A stretch of DNA of 64,000 bases, taken from positions 127,895,447 through 127,959,446 of the forward strand of contig NC_041401.2 of assembly GCF_900747795.2 (NCBI RefSeq), given 5' to 3'. This DNA is from Erpetoichthys calabaricus (taxonomy: Eukaryota > Chordata > Cladistia > Polypteriformes > Polypteridae). A program made the position numbers and the translations under genes. Below the pieces are notes generated by a model. The model ran no database searches. It was not told the DNA's origin and saw nothing but the letters and a program-made list of their open reading frames with translations. Shown here piece by piece: positions 45,096-57,091 of the stretch (its first letter is position 1; each line of letters starts with the position of its first letter).

Positions 45096-46136
45096 CGGTT
45101 GCCTACCTGTTTAGTGCTTGTCACTTAATTACATGCTATATGCGTGCTCAATATTCTTCCTCACTGATCCACGCACATGCATTGTCAGTCTAGCAGTAGT
45201 GGCCAGCCTTTGCAACATAAAGAAATAATCTTCTGTATTGTGAAAGAATAATTTTTCAGTCATTGTTGTGTAGGTGTCTACAAAACAGAAACAACAATTC
45301 AAATCTCTGCATCAGCATTCAATCATGTTGATAACGGGTGGTTGTCAATGACTTTCTGAGGTGAATCCACGAGCTGAAATGGTGCCGCGGAGGAAGATGA
45401 ACAGAGTAGCTGATGAAGTGATGTGCACAGCCAGTCTACTTTACTTTTAAAATGGCTCAATCTCAAAACATTTGTTTGCTTTTTGACCTTCTTGGAATAA
45501 CATGGATACACTGTTTTGCAAAATGTGTGTAATCTCCAGGTATGGATCTACCATCACCATGTCCTCACCCTGCAGTAACCAATGGGGAACTTGATGAAAC
45601 GACTGAATGCCTGCATGTCAAAACCAAGAGTGAGAAGTACCATGCTGTGAGTAGGTGTCCACACTCTGAATTTGTAAAAGTAAGATCAACTCTCTGTTAA
45701 TGAGCTATATATTCATTAGGGCAACCAGGAGCCTGTGGGGGTCTTACTCATAGCAGGAGCGGATCAATGCTCAATAACATTTTTGGCTTAAAAAATGAAT
45801 GTATTTGGTAGGTTTTAAGGCTTTTTTTATTTACCTATGGACCTGTGTACCTTTAGCCCTATTGTAAGCTGCAGGAAGTATTTTCAAAAATTAGAAAAAA
45901 ACGCTTCACTTCAAAACACAATTTAATGTGGCAATTAATATATCACCAATACAGAGGAAAATTAAGAAAAAAATAGAACTAGTACAAAGTCAATAAATAA
46001 CTACAAATTGTGGAAGCAATAGAAGAAAAAAGAAAACAGTGAAAATTGTATTAACAAATAAGCACAAGTTACTATATCTGTCTAGTATGGATATAGTTAT
46101 AGTGTAATAACAGAGAAAATCCAATGAACAAAAATA
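45096..46136. other. Intergenic; one weak exon candidate
   Basis: 45540-45646 is open in one frame between AATCTCCAG and GTGAGTAG and reads MDLPSPCPHPAVTNGELDE...KYHA. CPHPAVTNG superficially recalls a sushi-domain start, but no other sushi residues follow. Not supported beyond that. Confidence 0.25.
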
Positions 46137-47151
46137 TCTCTCTATTATATAAAAAAAAAATCCTGCAACGAGACGAGACTTTTTTGAAGAGATTTTTTCA
46201 AGTCCCACAAGACTTTGGGCATGAGATTTTTTTCAAGTCACGCCCTCCTCTCAACCATATTCAACCACACACACAGTACTCTCACCTATCATTTGTGTGA
46301 ATGCTTTTGTCAGACTCAGTTCCTGCTCTCCCAGCTCTTATAAATTTTAACATTTTCCTCACTTTAAGTTCCCAATTAAAGAAGACGCATTATGTCCAAA
46401 TCTTATTGAAGAATTTCATCACGAAGGGTTATCAACAGAAAAAATGAATACATGGGCAATCCTAGCATAGAGAAACGATGAAGTCAAATGAATTAACACC
46501 AAAAATGTCAATCGGTGTTAATTACACTGCAAATTGGTTAAATGCGTATCAATAGACTATGCTGAGTGGTAGTGATCGTGTGGAAGATGAAAACATTAAC
46601 TTACAATATCCCGAAGAATATCTACAACCGTTAACACCATCCGGTCTTCCACTGCACTAATTACTGTAGAAAGAAGGATGTATCCAAGAAAGGTGATGTA
46701 GTAAATCTTCCACGGATAACATCAGACAACAAAAGAGATCTTGGTATGCCATTCGTATTAAAACGTTAACAGTTTCCTGTTAGAATAGCTTTTGCAAAGA
46801 CAAACATTTGAAAAAGTAATTATATTTAATAGAGAGAAAGAAACGAACAAACACAGAATCAAAATTCAATGCACTATTGACGAAAATGTAATTCAAAAAA
46901 TTGTTTTTACTGAAGTTTTACAGTAAAATTGTATATTATGTTTTACTATTTTATAATATGGTTAATTACTCCCTGTAATGTAAAATAGTTAGTTCTATTA
47001 TGCATATGTAACAATTCCCATGAAAATAAAAATCTGTTTAAATTGTACATCCGCATCCCCATACATGAGCGGCAGAATAGCAAAGAGGCTAGCGTGTAGC
47101 GCAGGCCCAGGGGGTTGGCGAGCAAAGCAAGCAGGGGGCAAAGCCCCCTAG
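46137..47151 (+). mobile_element. Helitron, second copy of the 36390 family
   Basis: Inserted between A (46136) and T (47152). Starts TCTCTCTATTATATAAAAA, ends GGGGGCAAAGCCCCC then CTAG. The body parallels 36390-37529 (TTGAAGAATTTCATCACGAAGGG, CAATATCCCGAAGAATATC, ATGCCATTCGTATTAAAACG) but is about 125 bp shorter, with separate small deletions. The helicase fragment is more decayed here: the QLYVALSR region is gone. Confidence 0.88.
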
Positions 47152-47253
47152 TTAATAAATATACAAATCATGCACATTGCATAACACATATTGAAGAAGA
47201 AACAAAAACACCATAAATAAAAAAACAGGGAAAAAAATAAAAATGAAAATATA

Positions 47254-47564
47254 TAGGCGGCATGGTGGTGCAGTGGTAGCGCTGCTGCCTCACAGTAAGG
47301 AGACCTGGGTTTGCTTCCCAGGTCCTCCCTGTGCGGAGTTTGCATTTTCTCCCCATGTCTGCGTGGGTTTCCTCCCACAGTCCAAAGACATGCAGGTGAG
47401 GTGCGTTGGCGATTCTAAATTGTCCCTAGTGTGTGCTTGGTGTGTGAGTTGGTGCCCTGCCTGGGATTGGTTCCTACTTTGCACCCTGTGTTGGCTGGGA
47501 TTGGCTCTAGCAGACCCCCATGACCCTGTGTTCGGATTCAGCGGGTTGGAAAATGGATGGATGG
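47254..47564 (+). repeat. tRNA-derived SINE, complete, with 11-bp target duplication
   Basis: Starts TAGGCGGCATGGTGGTGCAG. The A box (GGTGCAGTGGTAG) and B box (GGGTTTGCTTCCC, near 47309) form a pol III promoter. The body has CAAAGACATGCAGGT, CGATTCTAAATTGTCCC and AGACCCCCATGACCCTGTG, and the tail is (GGAT)n. ATGAAAATATA flanks it exactly at 47243-47253 and 47565-47575. This is the best-preserved member of a family that recurs in decayed form across the window, so it is the youngest of them here. Confidence 0.93.
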
Positions 47565-47939
47565 ATGAAAATATAGAAATACAAAAATCATAATTATACC
47601 ATACAGTTCAATCTGTCCCAGTTATGACGTTGATGGCAAAAAGCTCAAAAACGACAGACAGGACTCCTTTCTGCTCTCTGCAGGAGTAGCTCTGCTGTAG
47701 CCCATCCATAGGAAGGCTGCTCAGCTTATGAAGGAGATGTGGGAAAGCCCTCAGGAGTTTCATCCCTGGAAGAGTCAAAACTGCCAGAGAGCCAATGGGG
47801 TCAGGCCAGTTGGGGATCAGAACTGGTGTGCTGCTGAGGCATCACCTGCTGCATGGCATCACTCCCAGTTTGAGGCGGCCCATCCAGGTAGGTATGTGGA
47901 ATATCTTGGCTCTCCGGCATGATGATCATCTTCCTCTAC

Positions 47940-48730
47940 TGTTGGAGGAGCTTGGTAAACCGCAGTTTCAGTGGTGGCACTCTCTGAGGTACGCAGATTT
48001 GGGACTGTCCAGATCTCTGTAGGTGGGTACACCTTTTATTGGTCTGGTTGCTCTGATGGCCGTCATACTTGGGGAGTAGCTGTTGCTATGTTGGAACGGC
48101 TCCTTCCGATGGTGTCCGATGTAACTCCTTTCAACGAGCGTATTATTGGATTCAGATTAAGGCACTCTCTGGGTGTCTTGTCTGTGGTCTCGGTGTATGC
48201 TCCGACTGTGGTGAGTGATGTTTCAGTGAGGTAGACATTTTACTTGCAACTTCGCCCTGTGCTTGATGGGTGCCCACGAGGTGACACTCCTCTGGTCAGG
48301 GGTGACTTCAGTGCAGCCCCTGGCACTGACAGGGCTGGCTTCGAGGATGGTCTCGGTCCCCATGGGTCTGGTGACCGTGGTGAAAGTGGCTCCATGTTTC
48401 TTGGCTTTGGAAAAGGTCAGGGGCTGTGAATAGCTGGATCCTGGTTCCAGTGCCCTGAGGTGCATCGTTGGACTTGGTACTCCAATACTGGTGTTGTGGA
48501 GAAGGAAATCGATCACATACTTGTGGGCAGACGCTGGAGGCTCTTGCAAAACTGCAGGGTCTACAGAAGTGCCCATTTTGTGAATTCTGACCAAAGACTT
48601 GGTGTTGCTACTCTGAAGATCCAGCTTAGGTCCAGTAGGCCACCACCTGCTAGGAGAATGAGGCTGGACCTGGCCAGACTCCAACATCAGGCTGTTTCTG
48701 AGGAGTTTACACACAGTTTGTGTGAGTAAC
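47940..48730 (+). pseudogene. LINE endonuclease domain, broken
   Basis: Pieces read GGYTFYWSGCSDGRHTWGVA, SDVTPFNERIIGFRLRHSLG and VVSVYAPTVVSDVSV, then CPRGDTPLVRGDFSAAPGTD (the GDFN motif with Ser for Asn), HRWTWYSNTGVVEKEIDHIL, and DQRLGVATLKIQLRSSRPP where intact relatives have DHRL. This is the exonuclease-endonuclease-phosphatase fold of APE-type LINEs. Frame changes near 48230 and 48425 and stops break it. Confidence 0.8.
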
Positions 48731-49159
48731 TTTCAGATTAGGGTGTGACTGCTGATCTTAAAGTGATGTGGAAGACCATTGGTGACAAGACCCTGAAGTT
48801 TGCTGAGGGTTGTGTTGGTGTTGCCAGTGTTCTCAGAAGGAAGTGTTTCATCTCACAGGGCACCCTGGAGGAGGAGTTGCAGCACATGGCTTGATGGAAA
48901 CTAAGAAGGATGGCTCTGAGGGCAGATAAGGAGGCATTGGTTAGAGGAACCTGTGTGCAAGTGACACACCATCTAAGGTCTAGTGACCCATAAACTGCTT
49001 ACCCAGGAATTGAAGCATTACACACATCTGATTATATTACTTGGATAGTCACAGTTGGCTGGTGAATGAATGACCTTTACAGATGACACTGCAGTTGTAA
49101 CCTGCTGAACTGGTTACTTTGAGTAGCTGTTTAAACCTGATCCTCCAGCTAGAATGTTG

Positions 49160-50560
49160 GACATCTCTGGGTCCACGGTTTTTGAAGCTAATCCTCTAGT
49201 TAGCTATGAGAAACCCAATCTTACTGAGATTGCACAGGTGGTGAACCAGCTGAGGGAAGGGAACGGTGCAAGGATCTGAGGTATCCAAGGTGAATTTCAC
49301 CAGGCTCGTGGTAAGGCTGACCTCCTGGCATTGCAAACAGTCTTTGCTTCCATTTGGCATCATCTCAACTGACTGGAAAATGGGACTTGTCATCCCTAAT
49401 TGGAAAGGGAAGGGTGATCACCTGGATTGCGGCATCTACAGGGGGATAACACTGCTCTTGGTGCTGGGTAAGGTCCTTGCTGGGTCATCCTCAATAGACT
49501 GCATCATGGTACTTGAGGGTTCTCATTAAGCGCAAACGCAAATATCGGCAGAGTTGCTTTGCAGCCCTTGTTGATTTTCATCTGATCAATCTGTCTGTGA
49601 GACATCCTGAGAGTTGCTGGATATCATGGCCAGCCTGAACATTGGTACTGCGAGTGCTGGGCAGAGTGGAGGCAGAACCTTTTTGTTTTTCCAGTTGATT
49701 CTGTAGTTCGTCAGGGGTGTGTTCTTACTCCTACTCTGTTAAATGCTGGCATGGACTGGGTATTGGGCAAAGTCGTGGGGTCCAGCGGGTGTGGGGCATC
49801 TGTTGGTGAAGAAAGATTGACTGATCTTGACTTTGCCGACGATGCTGTGATCTTCGCAGAGTCAATGGAGGCTTTGATCAGAGACTGAGTGAGGAGTCTG
49901 AGTGTCTGGGCTTGCAAGTGTCCAGGATAAAAACCAAGATCCAGGCCTTTAATGACCTCTTGGGCACAGCCATCAGCAGTGTGTCTGATTGCGGAGAGAG
50001 TGTCGACCTTGTCGAGAGGTTTACTTACCTTGGCTGCAACATTGAAGTCTCTGGTGACTTTTCCAATGAAGTCAGTAGACGGATTGGGAGAGCATGGGGG
50101 ATCATGAAGTCTCTGGAAAAGGGTGTGTGGCGCTCCTGGTGTCTTTCTAAAAGGATGAAGGTCCAAGTCTTTAGAGTCCTGGTACTTCCTGATTTGCTAT
50201 ATGATTGCGAGACATGGATGCTATCCAGTAACCTGAGATGAAGACTGGACTCCTTCGGTACTGTGTATCTTCGGAGAATCCTTGGGTACCACTGGTTTGA
50301 CTTTGTGTCTAATGAGTGTTGCTCATAGAATCCACAATGAGGCACTTTACCTGCATTGTGAGGGAGCGTCAGTTACGACACTATGGCCATGTGGGCTTAA
50401 GGGGCTGGACCAGGCCAAGGGGACAACCATCTAACACCTGGCTGCAGCAGATAGATGGTCATTTCTGGAGGATAGGGGTGAACCGTGTGTTTGCCTGGGG
50501 GGTTGCCAACCAGGATCCCGAGCTGTTTCATTGTGTGGTGTGTGTGGCAGCATGCTGTAC
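49160..50560 (+). pseudogene. LINE reverse transcriptase and C-terminal region, broken
   Basis: FGIISTDWKMGLVIPNWKGK and GDHLDCGIYRGITLL (finger motifs) are followed by SGVGSSGCGASVGEERL-like sequence and TDLDFADDAVIFAESMEA near 49820-49870, which keeps the catalytic FADD. From 49912 a 109-codon run holds RFTYLGCNIEVSGDFSNEVS and MKVQVFRVLVLPDLLYDCET, then GWTRPRGQPSNTW near 50405. Several stops and frame changes, including near 49880, make it inactive. Confidence 0.85.
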
Positions 50561-50599
50561 CAGTGCATGCTCCCCTACCTGACCTGACCTGTTCAATCT

Positions 50600-53102
50600 A
50601 CAGTACTACAATATCATATAGTCCATTCAAATTCAGATAAAGTGTTGGAAAAAAAACAACAAACAGGAGTGTAATGCAAACAATGAATGGAATAAGCACA
50701 ATTAGTGGTCCAGTTAGTCCTTGGTTATATAAGATGCGCCTGTTATAACGCAAATTAAAGCACCAGGATGGTGAAGAAATAACTTTGACTTGAAAAATAC
50801 CAAACATATACCGTAAGTTCCTGGTCTCTGTTTGCATATCCTCATAAACATAGCCAGTTAGTAGCAGAGTAAAGCAGAAACTCCACTTGTCTTGAATATC
50901 ACAGACCTTTGTGATTTGCAATGTCTCGTGTAGCCCATCTGCTGCATGCGCCAGCATTTTAAATATACTTCATGATCAGAAGTGCTTCCCACTCCCCTAC
51001 AATCAGACAGCCGTGATCTCCTTCTGGTACCCACCGTATCCACAGAGTGGTTATCTACTCCATGGAGCCCTATTCTAAATCCCTTGTGGATAGCTGGCCA
51101 CTTTCACCTTGCTTACTTCATTTCTTTTACAGTGTATCACATAGAAAGGATATGTCAGACTGCCAGGGTCAAAGTCCCCTCCATGTCCAGTGTTGCTTCT
51201 TTTGAGCAAGGTCACCCTGACCTCTTTATTTGTTTGCTTTCACCAGGATTAACAGAAGGCAAAAATACAATTTACTTTGTATACAATATAAAACTCTCAA
51301 ACCTGTTACTTCCAAATCAGGATCTGGTGGGCTGGAGCCTGTCCCAAAGGCACTGGGTGCAAAGCGGCAAACAGTTCTGCATGATTTGCCACTCTATTGC
51401 AGGGTCTGCACTCACACATACCAGGCCAGTCTAGGATTGCCATGTCTTTGCAATGAGGGAGGAAACAGATACAGAGATAACATCAAATCTCACCCAAGTG
51501 CAAGATTTGAATCCTGGATGATTGACCTATGATGCAGGAGAGAGGGGCCTCCGTCCCACCGACAAATGCATTGACAGAAGCTAAAGTGTCCCTTCACATA
51601 TCACCAGCACTGAGAGGCCACCTTGTCTTTGAACGCCACCCTTTTCATTCTCAGATGCCATCTTTCTCTCGGAGTCTATTTGCTGCACTTTATTTTCATT
51701 TCTTCTTAACTTCCTTTCAGGCGCACACTGCCCTTGCTGTTTTTCCTCAGGTTAACCTTTTCAGCTTATAATTAACTTTTTAAAAATGTTTCCTTTCTTG
51801 GAACAAATCCCAGAGCAGCTCCTGGTTTAGCTCAATGCACCTCCTTCAAGATGTCACCTGTCTGAAAGCAGAGAAGGTTTTCAAAATAAAGGAATGAACA
51901 AGCAACCTACTATCTGTACATCACCACCATTGACCTGACTTGTGTTAGCATAAGAAAAAGTGACATCTGTGCCACAGAGTGACACTGCCCTTCAGTCTAA
52001 ACACGACTTGGCACAAACACTCAAATGCTCCTCTATCCAGTCACATATCTCCTAACCTGCCTGTCTTATTTAAGGTCATGGCGAGCTGGTGCTGGTCTTA
52101 GCAGTACTGCAGAACGGGATGCCAGACCACTGCAGATGCCACCAGGTCATAATAAGTTCATTACACCAATCCGCATACAGTACAGATAAATGGTATATAC
52201 TAGGTAGTTGCCATTAAGTATTATGTAAAGTTCCAAAAGCAGTCCTGGGTAAATACCTGGTTTATAACAATATATACAGCCAGCGTTCTGAAATATAACA
52301 CCTATATTTACTAAAAAGGAATACAGTAGCACCGCTTGGCAATGGAGTTCATGACCCAGGAGGGAGACATGGTGCACATAATACCTTTACACTGGAGCAA
52401 TTTAATTTTGTTTTTTAAACTTCTGTTTATACAAATACATGGTTAATTCAAAATATATTTTTAATGCAAAGGAAAAGCTAATTCTCCTTACTCACTGAAG
52501 TGTGTTAGATCTGCTTAATTTTAACAGACATCGATATAACTTAAAAAGCTTGATGCAAACTGTTACAATTTTTTGTTGACCTGAAACCATTTTTTTTTTT
52601 GGAGAGCAGAATGCCCGTGTCTTCTTCATCCATGTTCTTATAAATGATTGTCTCCTTTGTCTTTGCTTGTTGTAGAATATCCTGATTAAAAAGTGGTGGA
52701 AGGCGTGTGATTGTTATTCAAGGTTTGTTCAAAATGAGAGTAAGATTTCCACAACTGTGTGACGCATCTTATCTGTTAGTTTGGCCTCAAAGTCGTGGAC
52801 CACTGCTTGTTCATGTAGACTGTAGTGCCCAGGCTGGGCTCCAGGGGTGGACGCGTTTCTGCATGTTTCTGCACTGTGCATGTCAGTTATCGAGACGTGT
52901 CAAGTGAGCTCATGCAATACCATTTCCAGGACTGACACATCTGCTGCTTTGTCTTCTCCATTTAAGTTCTTCTAAAGTTTCTGGGCAGTCAGATATCCAG
53001 AGAGTTTGTTTAGATATTTGTATGCCAGTGAGATGAATGGCTGTCATTTGTGTAATGCTGTTAATAGCATAATGCCGGAGCCCTTCTTATGTCAACAACA
53101 AC
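50600..53102. other. Intergenic; an old SINE and weak exon candidates
   Basis: Apart from the SINE-like stretch at 51320-51525, two segments are open between splice-like borders: 51133-51210 (YHIERICQTARVKVPSMSSV...) and 52075-52145 (HGELVLVLAVLQNGMPDHCR...). Both are under 80 bp and could be chance. Nothing else is recognised. Confidence 0.3.
51320..51525 (-). repeat. Old tRNA-SINE, reverse orientation
   Basis: GGAGCCTGTCCC, AAGGCACTGGGTGCAAAGCGG, GGATTGCCATGTCTTTGCAA and AGATTTGAATCCTGG follow the reverse-complement order of the SINE from tail towards B box. Strongly diverged. Confidence 0.5.
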
Positions 53103-53255
53103 ATCCATCCATCCATCCATTACCCAACCTGCTATATCCTAACACAGGGTCACGGGGGTCTGCTGGAGCCAATCCCAGCCCACCGCAGGGCACACAAACA
53201 CACACACCCACACACCAAGCACATGCTAGGGACAATTTTAGGATCGCCAATGCAC

Positions 53256-54094
<839 letters not shown>

Positions 54095-55810
54095 TGCACA
54101 GTCTTTGGACTGTGGGAGGAAACCCACGCAGACATTGGGAGAACATGCAAACTCCACAACAACAACAAATATTTCCTTAGCATGTCTTCATGCATAGGAT
54201 GTCGACCAAAGTGTCTTACAAGACGTCAGAGAAATAGACCGAAGAATAGAAAAACAAATTAAAATTAGATAAGAAAATTATTGAATATATAACATACAAA
54301 AATAAATGAATATACACATACATAAAACAGATATACTGTATAATAAGTAGAAAGGTAAATTCCTTATATATACAGTACTGTGCAAAAGTTTTAGGCAGGT
54401 GTGAAAAAATGCTGTAAACAAAGAATGCTTTCAGAAATATAAATAATGATTGTTTATTGTTATCAATTTACAAAATGCAAAGTGAGCGAACAAAAGAAAA
54501 ATCAAAATCAAATTAATATTTGGTGTTACTACCTTTTGCCTTCAAACCAGCATCAATTCTTATAGGTACACTTGCACAAAGTCATGGATTTTGTAGGATT
54601 CTAGTCAGGTGTATGATCAACCAATTATACCAAACAGGTGCTAATGATCATCAATGTCACACGTAGGTTGAAACACAGTCATTAACTGAAGCAGCTGTGT
54701 AGGAGGCTTAAAACTGGGTGAGAAACAGCCAAACTCTGCTACCAAGGTGAGGTTGTGGAAGACAGTTTCATGTCATGGCAAGATTGAGCACAGCAACAAG
54801 ACACAAGGTCGTTATACTGCATCAGCAAGGTCTCTCCCAGACAAAGATTTCAAAGCAGACTGGGGTTTCAAGATGTGCTGTTCAAGCTCTTTTGAAGAAG
54901 CACAAAGAAACGGGCAACGTTGAGGATCGTAGACGCAGTGGTCGGCCAAGGAAACATAGTGCAGCAGATGAAAGACACATCAAGCTTATTACCCTTCAAA
55001 ATCGGAAGATGTCCAGCAGTGCCATCAGCTCAGAACTGGCAGAAACCAGTGGGATCCAGGTACACCCATCTACTGTCCGGAGACGTCTGGCCAGAAGTGG
55101 TCTTCATGGAAGAGTTGCAGCCAAAAAGCCATACCTCCGCCGTGGAAACAAGGCCAAGCGACTCAAGTATGCATGAAAACATAGGAACTGGGGTGCAGAA
55201 AAATAGCAGCAGGTGCTCTGGACTGATGAGTCACAATTTGAAATATTTGGCTGTAGCAGAAGGCAGTTTGTTCATCGAAGGGCTGGAGAGCGGTACAATA
55301 ATGAGTGTCTGCAGGCAACAGTGAAGCATGGTGGATGTTCCTTGCACGTTTGGGGCTGCATTTCTGCAAATGGAGTTGGAGATTTGGTCAGGATTAATGG
55401 TGTTCTCAATGCTGAGAAATACAGGCAGATACAGTGCATCCAGAAAGTATTCACAGCGCATCACTTTTTCCACATTTTGTTATGTTACAGCCTTATTCCA
55501 AAATGGATTAAATTCATTTTTTTCCTCAGAATTCTACACACAACACCCCATAATGACAACGTGAAAAAAGTTTACTTGAGGTTTTTGCAAATTTATTAAA
55601 AATAAAAAAATTGAGAAAGCACATGTACATAAGTATTCACAGCCTTTGTCATGAAGCTCAAAATTGAGCTCAGGTGCATCCTGTTTCCCCTGATCATCCT
55701 TGAGATGTTTCTGCAGCTTAATTGGAGTCCACCTGTGGTAAATTCAGTTGATTGGACATGATTTGGAAAGGCACACACCTGTCTATATAAGGTCCCACAG
55801 TTGACAGTTC

Positions 55811-57091
55811 ATGTCAGAGCACAAACCAAGCATGAAGTCAAAGGAATTGTCTGTAGACCTCCGAGACAGGCTTGTCTCAAGGCACAAATCTGGGGAAGGT
55901 TACAGAAAAATTTCTGCTGCTTTGAAGGTCCCGATGAGCACAGTGGCCTCCATCATCCGTAAGTGGAAGAAGTTTGAAACCACCAGGACTCTTCCTTGAG
56001 CTGGCCGGCCATCTAAACTGAGCAATCGGGGGAGAAGGGCCTTAGTCAGGGAGGTGACCAAGAACCTGATGGTCACTCTGTCAGAGCTCCAGAGGTCCAC
56101 TGTGGAGAGAACCGTCCAGAAGGACAACCATCTCTGCAGCAATCCACCAATCAGGCCTGTATGGTAGAGTGGCCAGACGGAAGCCACTCCTTAGTAAAAG
56201 GCACATGGCAGCCCGCCTGGAGTTTGCCAAAAGGCACCTGAAGGATCTCAGACCATGAGAAAGAAAATTCTCTGGTCTGATGAGACAAAGATTGAACTCT
56301 TTGGTGTGAATGCCAGGCGTCACGTTTGGAGAAAACCAGGCACCGCTCATCACCAGGCCAATACCATCCCTACAGTGAAGCATGGTGGTGGCAGCATCAT
56401 GCTGAGGGGATGTTTTTCAGCGGCAGGGACTGGGAGACTAGTCAGGATAAAGGGAAAGATGTCTGCAGCAATGTACAGAGACATCCTGGATGAAAACCTG
56501 CTCCAGAGTGCTCTTGACCTCAGACTGGGGTGACGGTTCATCTTTCAGCAGGACAATGACCCTAAGCACACAGCCAAGATATCAAAGGAGTGGCTTCAGG
56601 ACAACTCTGTGAATGTCCTTTAGTGGCCCAGACAGAGCCCAGACTTGAATCCGATTGAACATCTCTGGAGAGATCTTAAAATGGCTGTGCACCAACGCTT
56701 CCCATCCAACCCGATGGAGCTTGAGAAGTGCTGCAAAGAGGAATGGGCGAAACTGGCCAAGGATATATTTACATTTACATCATTTAGCAGACGCTCTTAT
56801 CCAGAGCGACTTACAACAGTGTTTGTTAGTTTTTCGCATACCCCTTGGGGTCAGAGCGCAGGGTCAGCCATTGTACAGCGCCCCTGGAGCAATTACAGGT
56901 TAAGGGCCTTGCTCAAGGGCCCAGCAGAGTAGGATCTCTTTTGGCAGTGACGGGGATTCGAACCGGCAACCTTCCGGATACCAGCGCAGATCCTTAGCCT
57001 CAGAGCCACCACTCCGCCCAAGCTTGTGGCATCATATTCAAAAGGACTTGAGGCTGTAATTGCTGCCAAAGGTGCATCGACAAAGTATTGA
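55811..57091 (+). pseudogene. Tc1 transposase pseudogene, interrupted by a SINE
   Basis: MKSKELSVDLRDRLVSRHKS (55832; an in-frame ATG at 55811 adds seven residues) through WKKFETTRTLP, then a stop. After frame changes around 56110-56260 it reads ILWSDETKIELFGVNARRHV (Asp), TVKHGGGSIMLRGCFSAAGT, FIFQQDNDPKHTAK (Asp) and SPDLNPIEHLWRDLK (Glu). The C-terminus is cut after EEWAKLAKDI by the SINE and resumes at about 57020 with GLEAVIAAKGASTKY. Inactive. Confidence 0.9.
56766..57019 (-). repeat. tRNA-derived SINE with V-SINE-like tail (inner layer)
   Basis: On the minus strand the head starts GGGCGGAGTGGTGGCTCTGA (A box), followed by a perfect B box GGTTCGAATCC (56954-56964). The tail is TTGTAAGTCGCTCTGGATAA, GAGCGTCTGCTAAATGATG and TAAATGTAAA, the 3' end shared by V-SINE type elements. 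It interrupts the transposase C-terminus of the Tc1 at 55432. A clear target duplication was not found. Confidence 0.88.

Larger units (their letters stand above)
47615..50590 (+). mobile_element. Near full-length APE-type LINE with 9-bp target duplication, broken
   Basis: GTTCAATCT occurs at 47606-47614 and again at 50591-50599, immediately outside the element, so both ends are defined and the copy is about 2.98 kb. It carries one pol-like ORF in pieces: apurinic endonuclease, then reverse transcriptase, then the C-terminal tail, ending in CCTGACCTGACCT. It is the same family as the fragment at 1-620. RTE-like by memory; clade not proven. The SINE at 47254 and Helitron at 46137 lie just upstream in the same AT-rich stretch. 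Confidence 0.88.

Noticed and set aside
48223-48714. 163-codon minus-strand ORF
   Set aside because: It is the shadow of the LINE endonuclease region, which is coherent on the + strand.
54097-54262. ORFs running through YLSIYLSIYLSI
   Set aside because: They are translations of the (TATC)n microsatellite and adjoining SINE, not a protein.
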